A stretch of DNA of 64,000 bases. It comes from Paralichthys olivaceus (taxonomy: Eukaryota > Chordata > Actinopteri > Pleuronectiformes > Paralichthyidae). The notes under the pieces are model-generated. The model was not told where the DNA came from. It saw only the letters and a list, made by a program, of their open reading frames with translations, and did no database searches. This document shows positions 31,201 to 63,660 of the stretch, piece by piece. The position numbers and the translations under genes were made by a program. Where the stretch lies: NCBI RefSeq assembly GCF_024713975.1, contig NC_091099.1:15171501-15235500 (forward strand), given 5' to 3'. How positions within the stretch are numbered: the first letter of the stretch is position 1; every line of letters begins with the position of its first letter.

Positions 31201-34200
31201 ACCTCACCCTCTCCTTCCAAACATGAAAAAAAACCTGTGGCAGCCTTTAATTGCCATAAAAACTCAAAAGTTGTTTAGTTTGTCCAGTCTGGACTAATGT
31301 AAAAAACATGGCGGCCTCCATAGAGAGAGTCCGCTCAATGTAAATGTAAAGTATTTGAATATAAAGAACCTTTTCTGGGGTAAAGAAAACTACAATTCAT
31401 ACAATTTAGATGAAACGAACATAATGAGGATTTTTCTACATTAAATTTCTGCCAATAGTTCCCTTTCACCTAAATCTTACACACTGGACCTTTAGTGCAT
31501 TAACATTACACTGACATTCACACAACAGTGGAGGTGCAGAAATACATCACTGAACACAATGCTGGATGGTTTGTGGAATGGGAAATGCAACAATTAATTA
31601 TGTACAATGCACTACCAAGAGCAAAAACTATTTTTATATCCCAGCCTCATCGGTGTCCTCTAAACAAAATTATCTCAGAGAATTACGTGTTGTTCCAAAA
31701 TTTTGCATACATTCTTCATTCAAAAGATTTTTGCATACATTGAAAACTGACAACTCCATTTACAACTTGCCTTAAAGCACAGATTTTGACATTTAGTTGG
31801 TAAAATACCAACTGTGCGTATTTCAAGTTCTGGCCACTAGATGTCGTCCAGTGAACATACAGCGTCATGAAAAGATATATTTCTCAACCCACTTTGCTGA
31901 AATGGTTCAGAGCTTCATGAAGCTTCATCTCACCATCACTAAGAATTACTGCAAAGTACATTAAAGTAATAGGGTCATTGAATCATGACGTAATATTACA
32001 ATAATAAAGCAGCCAAAAGATTAAGTATTTTATTATTTGTGAAATCTGTATAATAAAGTAAAACTTAAAAAGATGCACCACATTTCTCATTCTAATGCAG
32101 CCGACAGACTGATCTTCTGATATTCCCACTCTTAAATGACAGCCTAAAATTAAGACTTTTTTTCTCATAATACTATGACTTAATCTCTGAAATGTCCAAT
32201 TGTTTTCCCTTTAAGTGACCCTAATACACGGTCGTAGCAAACAGACGCGAATGACCAACCTTGTTAGCAGGTAAACACTGTAGCAAAACTTGTGAGGGGT
32301 CGTGCTTCCGCTGGAGGACGAAGAACTGGACTTTAAACTGTTTCAGTCTTTGATAGACCTTCCTTGCCACACCACAAACATATCGCTGAGTGGTGTACCA
32401 CAGCCAGTACCTGTAATCGATGACATGAAGCTGTGTTGATACTATTCAAATATATAAATTCAAACTATGTTGAGAATGTATCACAGAAACTTACCAGGAG
32501 AAATGTGTAATGTAGAAAACTGCATACAAATGAGTGAAGCAGAGAGACACTTGTGATGTGATGTCAGTCCAGGTTTGGGCCGTGGGGTCCCCGTGGAGCA
32601 CATGCAAACGGGTCTCATCAACTGTATGGCCTGCGGAAGCATCAGACATTTAAATGTGGGCTGATACATCCTGTTATGAATATGTATAAAATGCAGATGA
32701 AGACTCTACCTGTGACTCCAGGTGGCAAAGGGATCTGAACTTTGATTGGCTGCAGGAAATGCATGTTGGGAGTCTGGGAGAGGCAGAGGAGAGGGCTGAC
32801 TCTGGCCTGAGGGTCGCCACAAAGCATCTGTACCTCTGACACAGACACCTGCAACACCTACGGAGAACAACACCTGTAACATCACTGATACCACACCGAC
32901 AGGCTGATGAGATGAGCTGTGGTGCTGTTTGTACCTGTAGTGTTATGGTACGGGTCTGCGCGGTGCAGTCTGGAGGGAAATGGAGCTTGATTCCAGGGTC
33001 AGAGCTGGAAACCAGCAGCGCTCCAGTTGGTGTAACAGAGCAAGTGTCCTTCACTAGACGGGACACGGCCATAAACCAGGAGAACTGGCTCACTGAGCAG
33101 CACGCCAGCTACAGGTACGACAGGGGATTTTTTTGTTGTTACAATAATGTTACAGTACAACTAGATTGGTGTTTGTTTTAAGTGTGAAGATTGTGCTTTA
33201 CTCTGGCAAGACGTCCTCCAGGGTGACTGCTATGGCCCTCGCTCCCCCTCCTCAGATCAGTGGGCAGGGTGCTCCACGACTGTCCATCAAACCTCCGCAC
33301 GACCACCTCCTTTCTTTTTGCCCGATGATATGGCACACACACCTGCACAGGCTGTAGGGATGTTAAAGTTGAAGTATATTAACATCATGCAAGTGCAGAA
33401 AATAACATCAGAAGAGTGAAGAAATATAAACCATGATTTTTGAAATAGAGATGGACCCATCCAATACGTAGAATCAGTATCTGTGGAGATACTGACTTTA
33501 CATTATGACATCTTATATAAAATGAGTTCAATGAGTGTCAGTGGGGTACACAGATTTTATATGAGAAGCATATATCTCCACAGTAGTGACCTGACAGAGC
33601 TTATGTGGTTAAAGATGTGAATAAGCAAATGAAATGAATGCACCTTGAGAAAAGTAATCCCATGGGGACGCAGTTCCAGAGGGCGACTCAGCAGGATGTC
33701 ATGCTCCTCCAACCACACCCACTTCTTCTGTGGCCTTTTCTCAACCCACTCCAGTCTTGTGGTTGTCACTAGGCACCCCGGAGGGAACAGCAGCTCGGCC
33801 CCCCCGGGCAGAAACACATGACAGCCAGCAGACGAAATACAGAAACTGAAGGGCAAACAGAAACATGACGTGTTTAATCACAACCTCCTCAGAAATGAAT
33901 GAACTGAATGAGAAAGTGTTTCCATGCTGAGACTGTACCTGTGCTGATTAGATCCGAGGTGCAACTCTGGGATTTTTGTTTCAGCTTGATCTGGTAAGAA
34001 AGCAGTAGTAGAACTAAGATTGAATATAGTAACAGTTTTTAAATATGTATCCATTAACTATACAATACAAATGATTTGAGCATGGATCAGTTAGAAGCAT
34101 TTTGTCTCTACTCACTGGGTGTAGGAGACAGAGGTGGAGGGGTTAGCGGTCGTCCCAGCGGATTGTCACGCACATCTATTTTCAGCATAGGCAGTTTGTT

Positions 34201-35614
34201 CAGACAATGTGGGATCAGGCGGAGGTCATTGCTGGAGATGAAAAGCTCCCTGAGCGAAAGGAGAGAGCCTGGGAAACAAAGACAAATATGGGTTTTCACA
34301 TCACTTGGTTTCTTTATTTCGGATTTTTATTTGATCCAAAAAAAGAGAACTCTTGTTTCTGGTTAAAATTATTTTTCCTGACACACCCACTCACCCTTGC
34401 ACCCTTACCCAAGGTCTCTGGTAGCTCTTTCAGTTTGTTGTGGGACAATTCCAGCTTAACAAGCTTCTCCAGAGAACCTATTTCATCAGGTAGGTGCTGG
34501 AGGAGATTGTGCGATACGTCCAGCGCCTGCAGAGATTTCAGTCGACCCAGACTCGGAGGAAGGGAGACCAGCTCGTTCCCCAGGAGGGAGAGGTAGGTGA
34601 GGGAGGACAGTACACCTATGTCAGGAGGCAGAGCTGAGAGGTGGTTGTGGCAGAGGATCATGGAGGACAGCGTGGGAATGCTGAGCAGGGAGGACGGCAG
34701 ACAGGAGATCTGGTTGAAGGAGAGATCCAGGCGCACCAGACGCGAGAGGGCGGAAACAGATGAGGGCAAAGTAGTGAGGAGGCCAGGGAGCGGGTCACCT
34801 CGCGAGTCATAAAAACGGTGTCCTGTAATTGGAAAGACAAGTTGTCAGAACACCAATAAGAGAGCAAAGCAAGTAGAAAACAAAGAATGACTCCAAGATA
34901 ATAGCATATAAACACAGAATTGACTTTGTCCCCTCAATGTCAACTACACCATTTATGCCAACAAGCAACTGGTGCTACATTAAATTAATCAAAAATACCC
35001 CGAACAACCAGGGACTGCAGTTCTGTCAGATGAGGAAGGACATCCAGTGCTCCATCCAGCGCTGGTTTGTCTTCAGAGCCCAGTCCCAGGTACTGGAGCC
35101 CCCTCAGCTGCCCGGGGACGGACGCCCACAGCAGGGGTAGTGCGGCTGCTCCCCCCTGGTACACATCCAGGGTCAGCCTTGTGTCAGTCAACACAGCAGA
35201 GAGCTCCACAGAGGGAGGCAGGGGTGGGGTAAGAGACAGGACAGAGGAAGATGATGAAGAAGAAGAAAAATCTGTGTGATGATGGACGGAGCTGCAGGAG
35301 GCGGAGGAGAGACTTGAAATGGAAGGAGCACAGGTGTCCATGAGGCTGATGGGAGAGGCAGAGGGAGCCGCTGGGCTCTCCTCCCTCTCTGGCTCCAGCA
35401 GCTCTTCTTGTCCCTCAGACATGACACCTCCGAGCCAAAATTTCCGAGGGGACCCTGGTACTCCACCTTGGGATGATGTCACTTCATCCAAACTGTCTCC
35501 ATCCTCTTCATCAGCAGCTGCTCCTTCCTCACTGGAGTTATTGACAGTCACCTGCTGGCCCACGTGTTTTCTCTCCACATGGTGGGTCTGTCCCCGCAGT
35601 GTCGGTGCTACCAT
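28298..35614 (-). CDS. pidd1: p53-induced death domain protein 1 (PIDD1), complete coding region in 15 exons
   Basis: Scaffold of the PIDDosome: binds RAIDD through its death domain to activate caspase-2, and RIPK1/NEMO after DNA damage. Exons from the 5' end: 35614-34999, 34822-34409, 34268-34116, 33990-33939, 33845-33644, 33351-33202, 33108-32935, 32857-32710, 32630-32495, 32410-32260, 30629-30506, 30336-30221, 29863-29756, 29506-29310, 28568-28298. Total 3012 nt, 1003 aa plus stop, all in frame. Domains seen: Ser/acidic N-terminal extension (about 1-140, with a run of eight Ser), leucine-rich repeats (about 220-390), two ZU5 domains (about 412-530 and 540-660), UPA region (to about 840) and C-terminal death domain (about 858-950). 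Self-cleavage motifs: QFS at 537-539 (human HFS, S446) and HFS at 679-681 (human S588); the 142-residue spacing equals human. Human PIDD1 is 910 aa; the extra length is mostly N-terminal. Lies head-to-tail with slc25a22 and divergent from pnpla2. Confidence 0.96.
30664..31131. mobile_element. Fold-back (nearly palindromic) MITE in pidd1 intron
   Basis: Ends aagggatagttcacc and, reverse complemented, aaggatagttattcacc, flanked on both sides by TTA (30661-30663 and 31132-31134). The two halves are extended inverted repeats: 'ccaatacaattaaagtaact' near 30767 pairs with the reverse complement of sequence near 31025, and 'caacagaaaaaaca' near 30814 pairs with that near 30983. TTA duplications suggest PIF/Harbinger-type movement. 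No ORF. Confidence 0.85.
31135..31492 (-). mobile_element. MITE copy B, inverted relative to copy A, in pidd1 intron
   Basis: About 358 bp; its reverse complement aligns along the full length with 27419-27788. It begins immediately after the TTA that ends the fold-back element, so the two share a junction. TA on both sides. Confidence 0.88.
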
Positions 35615-37494
35615 GAAAACTCATCCTGTACTCGACATGTTAGCTGAGAGCTGGTGGTCCTAGTTACAGTAGCTTTTAGCTAACCACAGATACATCTCAG
35701 TGTCACCATATTTCTATGAATATTAGCTATGATTTACACATCTGTTAGTTTGCATGGCTACGTTATACATACATGTACCGTGACTATAATTTCTTACAAG
35801 CTGACAAAGTGTCATTCACTGAGCACTGAGCTACATTAGCCTCGTTGTTGACCAGCTTCTCTGCTTCGTTTACTTCCGTCAGCGCGAATGGTTTTTGAAC
35901 AGAAGCTCCTGCGTCACGAGTGGGCGGTTGATTTGTTTTACACACCGACCACCGGACATTGACGGGCGGAGTCTATTCATGTGTATGTGGCGCAAGGTAA
36001 GAACCCCCGCCCGTACGGTCGCTGCTGTGTTTAACACCGAGCGCCTCAATGCTGACGCCGCCAAAGTTTCAATTCAGGGCGGGACCGTCGAGTTCAGCGT
36101 GTGTCGTCGCTGTGAGTCCCTGACCGACCAGCGGGTGACGCTGTTTATTCTAATGGACACGAATGTTATAATTCATTATAACAAACATACATAAATAAAT
36201 CATCTGCACGTGTCTCACACTGGAAATATTTCAGTTATCTGTAAGTGACAATGTCCCGTGCGTGTAAGCTAAAGCAGTGCTCATATGAGAGTTTTTATCT
36301 CACACAAAATCCACATTTTTCTTTTCTTTCTATTTATTTTATTTTTCTACTTTTTGCAGGCAGACACAGTAAAAAAAATGGAATAACAAAAGTTTGAGTC
36401 ATTTATATACATAATGAATTGTTGCTTTGACATCTAGATATATTTTAAAAATCATGTCCTGAACAAAAATTGGATCAATGGCCACAGAGTGAATATTTGC
36501 AGAGTGGTTCTCTGGAGAGTTTATTGGAGGAGGAGTTCCAGTTCCAAAAGACATATAAGTGTTATTGTTGAGTGCAGGACATTTTGTAATCTCCTCACTG
36601 TCTCTTGTGAAACCACAATAACCTTTCAGGTTTTGTAACCGGGATGTTGCAGCCAGATGTTTGCATCTGTATTATTAGGACATATTTAGAGACAGTTTTT
36701 CGAACAAAGTGTTATGTCCAGGTCTCTTCTTGGAAATCATTTCCCATTTGAATAATGTTAGTAACAATTGGACAAGAACAGATAGCTACCAGTGAGCACT
36801 ATTGTTTATTAAATCGACCTGGAAATGGGACAATCTCACTCATATTGCATGATGGGAAATCCATAACACTTGTCTCCATGATAACACCATTGAGGACACA
36901 AACAAACAGGCAGACACATTTAGAAAAGACAAAAACAAAACGTGTCTCTCTCTGGGACAAACACATTTGACAGCTGACAGTCTGCTGTGAGTGTCGGCTC
37001 GTTCACTTCCCGGGTGTGTTGGTGGCGACGATTGTGATTGGTCGAGTTGTCATTGTTTACGCTGCTGATTGTTCAGCGTCACCAGCGGTGTCGATCGTGA
37101 TTGGCCCGAAACCGCTGCGCCCTCCTCCTAATGCTCAACACAAGTAGGTAAAACATCAACAACGCCCCGTGTTCCACTATGTTTCTATTTAAGGAGCTGA
37201 GGTCAGGTTTAATGAAGACATTTCATGACGAGCTTCGGCCGCAGCGTGAAGGATCAGCTGCGTTTTTAAACGATGTGAATTTAGCGACTGTGCATTAAAG
37301 GGTAAACGAGTGCTGTCCACTGTTAGCTCTGCGGCTAAACACGCTAGCAGGAAAACTTCTGAGGAGCGAACTTTAACAGAAAGTGATCCGCTGTCATCTC
37401 TGAGATCATAGTTCTTCTGTGGTTAACACATGCGAGTGAACTTTGCCCCGGTAACCAACGACCTCACTCGACACAGCCGCGGACGGTCACCGGT
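35615..37494. promoter_or_regulatory. Divergent intergenic promoter region between pidd1 and pnpla2
   Basis: About 1.9 kb separates the two start codons. CpG-rich stretches lie beside each gene (35860-36110, and about 37000-37490), with AT-rich sequence between. Seen near pnpla2: two GATTGG motifs (inverted CCAAT boxes, NF-Y type) at about 37035-37045 and 37098-37106. No TATA box stands out. In human, RPLP2 lies in this interval; I found no ribosomal P2 exon here. Confidence 0.55.
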
Positions 37495-43098
<5,604 letters not shown>

Positions 43099-44085
43099 GA
43101 GCTTCTCATAGGCTTCTGTCGCAGAAGCTACTGCTCTGAGATTCAGGCGGACTGATTTTACATCCAGGAAAATATCTGGTTACACCTTGAGGTTTAGATA
43201 ATATTAAGCAATGGTATTAATTTACCATATTTACACTGTGTATACAGTATTTGAAGTCTTTAGCTACAATCAGAAGAGTCCTCAGACACAGCACGTCTGC
43301 AGGCATAAACAAGTGCATTTAAACTTACCACATGCACTCAGACAGTCATGTACAAACTTGAATTATAGGATGTTACAAACAAAAATGTGCACTTGAAGTA
43401 GCATGGTTAAAATAGTAGAGTGAATTTTTCGGGTGGAATGCAGTCAAACCAGTAGTTAAACAGAGCGTTTCTGCTGCATCTGGTGATGAATCTCTGCTAC
43501 TCGAGCAGTGAAGGAGGGAATCTCTGTTTGCCACAGATAGTTACTCCATTTATTATATGCACACGTCAATGCATTGTTCTGAAGAAAACAAAACAATATC
43601 TCTTGTGTTTGTTGTTTGTTTGAATGTCTAATATTTCTTTACACTTATTTATATGAGAAACACAAAAGTGCTTTTCTCTTTCTCAGTCGTAGAAGCTTGT
43701 TTCTATCATCTTGATTTACTTTGTTTTAAATTTAAATCTGCATTTATGGATTCCTTTTTTTATGTGAGCTTTGATTATGATGTTACTTCTAATTCTTTAA
43801 CATGTGAATTGTGATTAATCAGTCAAAACAATCAGTTAAATCTGAGTTGCACTTTCTTATTTGAGGTCATTTTTTGACGTCACTCAAGTTCTTAGGTAAT
43901 AACCTACCTGTGGTAAAATATTTGTCTTGTGCTCTGTTTGGAGAAACTATAACTATGATCAAGCCCAAACTTGTGCCTTAAATTTCAATGAAAAAAATGC
44001 CAAGTGAATTTAACATGTTCTCAAAATGTTGCAGGGAATCATATTATTGTGATCATGAAATAAACTGGCAGTGTTAAACAGTAAC
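43099..44085 (+). other. pnpla2: pnpla2 3' UTR (approximate end)
   Basis: AT-rich sequence after the stop with no open frame of note. The first good plus-strand AATAAA is at 44059-44064, followed by GT/T-rich sequence, so cleavage is expected near 44085. End point inferred. Confidence 0.5.
44059..44064 (+). terminator. pnpla2: Probable pnpla2 poly(A) signal AATAAA
   Basis: Canonical hexamer about 960 bases after the pnpla2 stop, on the coding strand, with GT-containing sequence just downstream. Confidence 0.5.
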
Positions 44086-44089
44086 TTCA

Positions 44090-45500
44090 GCTTTTTTCAT
44101 TGCAGTAAATTCTCAGGTTCTCAGTGATCAGTTACACAACAGTGATACTCACATTACCCAGAAAACCTGTGACTTGTAAAGAGAAGTGCACACAGCACAG
44201 GGAACAGGACATAACAGTAATCAAACAGGGGATCAGGGACCTGAGGTGTTCTTGGGAGGTGTCCAGAGGATCCCATCCAAATGACAAATATCTGATGTTG
44301 ATTACTGATGTGAGGATGAAGCACAAATAATGCAGCTCTCATACTGAAGGCTACAGTTTGACAACAACTGAAAAGGTAAAATAGATAAAAGGTAACAAGG
44401 CAGCAAGTGTGGAGTCTAAAAATCACCATTGTACTTATATCATATAAAAATGAAGAACTGTGATGGTAAAACCAACTTTTTTTAAAAATAAATATAACTA
44501 ATGGAAGACTTTAGGAAGATGTTTAATCGCTTATTTCAAGCTTTGATATTTGGACTTCACAGCTTTGATATCAGTTTGTAGCTTTTTTTTTTACAATGTG
44601 TGTTTAGAAATTAAAAATTAAGCCTTGAGATAAACTTGGTGAGGCATATTCTACAAAACCTATAAATAAATGTTGTGGTTATTTATTCTGTTTTAGATTT
44701 AACTGTTTTTATTTGGCCTAAGTTATCGACCCCCCCTTTCAGGCCATTAGAAGTTCTTGTCTAACAAACAAATCTATTAACTTAATGGATTTAACATGGA
44801 GCCATAATGACAAGATTCGATTAATTAGAGACAAAGCAGTAAACAGTTGTCGTACTGTCCTGTCAACAGCAGAGACACATCAGGGGATTCCCCTCATATC
44901 TAACAAAGCATCAGCTGCATCTGTTGTAAAAGCTGTTCATCAATGTGTCTTTGGCAAAAGCAGAGAGGAAATAAACAATTCTGCTACAAAAACTAAATAT
45001 TATGCGTTGAAGTGGATTTGACATTCCCAGAGATTTTAAAGTACAACACAGTAAATAACACTACCTTTTAGTGACGTCAAGGAAATATCATTTATGTTTG
45101 CAGAGATTGTATTCATATTTTGTTAAGTCTGCCTCTGGAGTGTTAATGTGAACAACATGTCTCCAACTTTTTGAATTAACATCGTAGCTTAGTTTATTGC
45201 AAAATCTATTACGAGCTGCTTTAATATACATAATATATAATATAATTTGCATATAAATAAAATGTGACTCCCAAGTTTTAAGATTACAAAATGTATTAGA
45301 ATGTATTGTACCATAAAGTATTGAAAAACTACCTACTACGTTCTATAACTAAGTATTGTTGTCGTAGGTTATATTATTATATATGATGTATGTCACATAT
45401 ATAATGAGTTATTTGTCTTATTCAGACTATGTAGGTTCATTCTCACATGTGCTCCTTGTTTGTTTTGCTCTGTTGTTATCGGCTGATAACTTGTTGTGTA
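44090..45500. other. Intergenic region between pnpla2 and ppp1r12c
   Basis: AT-rich, without recognisable exons. The short open frames at about 44124-44330 and 44785-45021 resemble no known family. Composition becomes GC-rich from about 45550 as the next promoter begins. Confidence 0.6.
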
Positions 45501-45762
45501 GAGTGAGTTGCTTGTAACCCACATTCAAGGAAAGAGGAGAAAAGACCATGCTTTCCTCTGGAGGACACATTTCCGAGCAGCACCTAAAGGCAGCATGTGG
45601 CTGCCACTCAGACAGAAGTTGGTCCAGAAGTTCACCGCTTCAGCTTCACCGAGTCTCCACCAGGCGGCGCAGTCCGGGGGAGGAGAGGCTCAATCCAAAC
45701 CCTCCACTCCGCTTCTGCTCCTCGTACCATGAGCTGAATGTGTCCGGGACAGACCAGGGAAG

Positions 45763-60690
<14,928 letters not shown>

Positions 60691-61499
60691 ATGGTGGGGA
60701 GAGTGTCTCAGAGAGAGCGAGAGAGAGAGAGAGACACACACATGAAGAGCAGGGAACCCCCTCCTCCCCCTTCCATCCATCCCTCCATCCCTCCCTCCCT
60801 CCTCTCACACATTCCTCCTCAGTGCCAAAGAGCGAGAGGGGGGAGAGAAGTAGCAGAATGTCCTTACGTATACGAGCAACCAAGACTTGACTTGGATTGT
60901 GATGCCTCTCTGAACAGCTGGAGCGGCTTCAGTGTGCCTTATCGGCCTTTTGTCACAGGAAGACCGACGGCACAAAGGCTCCAGCAAGAGCAATGTGAGA
61001 CTTGACGACGGCCGAAATGCCCACGGCTCGTGGAACACACACAACACACAACATGTACTACAACTGTGCATCATGGGAATCCGAATGTGCACACACATTC
61101 CTATGCGTGCATCACATACTTCCTCAATGCACATTCCACTGAGCGCACAAGGCAGCTTGGGCCTTAAAGCTCCCACTTAGTATTTTTTGTGAACACACTC
61201 ACACACTCACACATTTACCCCACTCACAGTCCAGATCTAACGTGTCGTCTGGAAGTGAAGGTGTCAGCGTGTTCTATTAAACTCTGAAACACGTTTCAGA
61301 CTCTTTACGCTCGGCATCGTCATGACGACACGGGGGAAGTCCATGAAGCTCTGTTGGGTTGTTTTGTTTCCACATGCAAGTGTTTGAACCCACCTACCTC
61401 TCCACCTATGCACCTCCCCATATACATTTTTTTTTGTGACCACAGACACACTCCATGCTCTTAGGTCAGTTGACCGCAGCACTTTACTCCCTGCGAAGC

Positions 61500-61505
61500 A
61501 ATAAA
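61500..61505 (+). terminator. ppp1r12c: Candidate proximal poly(A) signal AATAAA of ppp1r12c
   Basis: Canonical hexamer 810 bases after the stop codon on the coding strand. A second at 61866-61871 is followed by A-run and GTGTGTTTGT sequence and may be the stronger site. Confidence 0.4.
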
Positions 61506-61865
61506 AGATCTGCGAGGCCTCGCCCGTCCTCCAGACAAGACAACTTCAGAGCACCCTCTCACTCATTTAAGTGGAGGGAGATGATACCCATAGCTGAAGG
61601 TCAGAGGTCATTGCACAATGATTTAGAAAATTGCTGTTCTGTCAAAGCCTATTATGCAATGAATGGTTTTACTGATTGCCGTTGATAAATATATTATTTT
61701 CATAGTTTTTCATTGTCAATTCCTCTCTTGCAATGGAGCATAGAAATGTATATTACATGTGTATAAATATTAGTCCTGAATAATAATACCCTTTTGAAGT
61801 AAAGTTCCATGTAGCCTTTTTTCACATGTTGGGTTTCTAATATATTAAATGGATGTCTGCACCCT

Positions 61866-61871
61866 AATAAA
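61866..61871 (+). terminator. ppp1r12c: Candidate distal poly(A) signal AATAAA of ppp1r12c
   Basis: AATAAA followed within 10-20 bases by a GT-rich element, the arrangement expected for a cleavage site. Confidence 0.45.
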
Positions 61872-61895
61872 AAAAGTGTGTTTGTAGCGACTGCC

Positions 61896-63239
61896 TGGTT
61901 ATTATCAAATTGAATCCACCTCCATCAGATTATTCATAAAAAGTATTGGAACACATAAAGATAACACATTAGATCCTTACTAAACTCTGTACCCACTGTT
62001 CACTTGTGTGATCTCTGTTCACCTGGTTGTTGTTTTTTTCTGCTCCATCTACACTTTGCTGTATCATCCCTGTATGTACTGTGTCAGTTACTGTGTTCTC
62101 TGGCAGCCAGATGTTCTACATCACAGGGGAGAAAAAACAGAACAGCTGCGATGCTCGCACACCAGTCGAGGAAACGGGGCAACACAAATGTATTTACAGT
62201 ATGTAAGGACTGTAATGTTAATCTGCTGCTGCTCCCAGATGGACTACATCAAGACTGATTTGACTAACATGTAGGAAATTTGCCATTGCCACTGGATGAG
62301 TGTTGTGTAGGCGTGTGGCTGTAGGAGTTCTCTTGTCCATTTTGAACTTAGGTGAAGTTAACACAGTAATCCATCTGTTTGTCTCATCTGAAACATAGAG
62401 ATGGACCGCTGTCCTGTAGGGTAGAAGTACTGACAACAAGCTGAGCTCCTAATAAGGAAGGGCCGGCTGGCTGAGGCACTCTCTCTGTAAATATCCCTCA
62501 GGTCTGAGAAAGACAGGGGAAGGGAGCTGGGGAGGAAGAGGGAAGCGGATGGATTGCAGCCTTATATGGACAAAGCACTGCTTTTCCCAAGGTTTGTGGC
62601 TCTGACCCCCGGCATGATGCCAAACGCTGCACAAACGGCTCCTCAGCACCACCAAGAGGTGCAACTCGTACAATGCTACAGCTGAAGAGACAAATCTGAC
62701 TTTTCCATTGCAGCATTGCAGTTTTTTTTCTTTTTGACAATTAGTTTTCCAGAAAAACCTGAATAATTTAAGCCTCAGACAATACTATACAAAGACTGGG
62801 TTACCAAAAGAAAGAAAAGTGGGCAACTGCTTCAAAGCCCTGAATCCTCATTTGCTCCAGATGTTTTGTGTGTAATAACTTGGTGCATTGATTGAATAGA
62901 AATTAGTTTAATATTCACTGTAGCACTAAAAGTATTGACTTTATCACAGCATTAAAGTGACTTCTGCATGTTTGCCTGATCTTGAGTTCCTGTCTTGTAA
63001 ATTTGATTCTTTAATTTCATGTTTTGCCCACCCACAGTTAATGAGGTGCTCCAGTGATATAGTATTGAGTTGGATACAAAATCAGCTCCTCAGGCTTCTA
63101 CAGCACAACAAGGTGAGCATTATGTTGAGTCCCAGACAGATTAAAGCCACTATACCTTCCTCCTTGACATCTCCTCTCACCAAAGATCGCTGGCTATTTA
63201 AAACGTACTGTGCTGAATACTGTGGATTCATCATTAATG
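61896..63239. other. Intergenic region downstream of ppp1r12c
   Basis: No gene recognised. The short open frames (about 62004-62274 and 62957-63283) resemble no known family; the latter overlaps the start of the LINE fragment and may be its upstream remnant. Confidence 0.5.
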
Positions 63240-63660
63240 TCCCACATGCATCAGCTTTTAGGTTATTGTTAAACCTGTCTTGAAGAAGTCGCACCTTAAT
63301 CCAGAGTCTCTAGATAACATACAATCTCAAACCCTTCATTGTTTTCAGAACTTCTGGAGAGAGTTAGGACTCAGCAGCTTCAGGCCTCTGGTCTAACAAT
63401 AATCTTTCTGAACCTCAGCAGGCCGCCCCAGGGCCTGTCACTCCACTGAAACAACACGTACTAAAGTGGTAAATGATCTTCTGCTTTCTTTGGATCCAGA
63501 CTCCACCTCTGTGCTCCTCTTTACTGCATCTCTCTGCAGCTTTTGATACCATAGATCATTGTAGAGACTCCAGCACCAAATGGGAAACAGATTCGGTGTC
63601 TGGTCTGGTTCTCGCCCAGTTAAAATCCTGCTGATCTGAAAGAACAAAGTGTATCTCCTA
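63240..63660 (+). pseudogene. Decayed LINE reverse-transcriptase fragment
   Basis: Conceptual pieces in several frames match the fingers/palm region of fish L2/Rex-type LINE reverse transcriptase: KPVLKKSHLNPESLDN (from about 63245), CHSTETTRTKVVNDLLLSLD and SFDTIDH (about 63436-63562). The last corresponds to the usual AAFDTIDH catalytic-region motif. Frameshifts and stops show it is dead. Confidence 0.75.

Larger units (their letters stand above)
60691..61895 (+). other. ppp1r12c: ppp1r12c 3' UTR (approximate)
   Basis: After the stop comes GA-repeat and CCTC-rich sequence, then AATAAA hexamers at 61500-61505 and 61866-61871. The end is inferred from these. Confidence 0.5.

Noticed and set aside
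34207..34812. Plus-strand frames opposite pidd1
   Set aside because: Shadows of the leucine-rich repeat exons on the minus strand.
35879..36064. Minus-strand 61-codon frame starting MAASALRRS, and a plus-strand frame at 35895-36194
   Set aside because: Considered as possible rplp2 or an upstream gene. Neither resembles the ribosomal P2 N-terminus, and both lie in CpG-rich promoter DNA.
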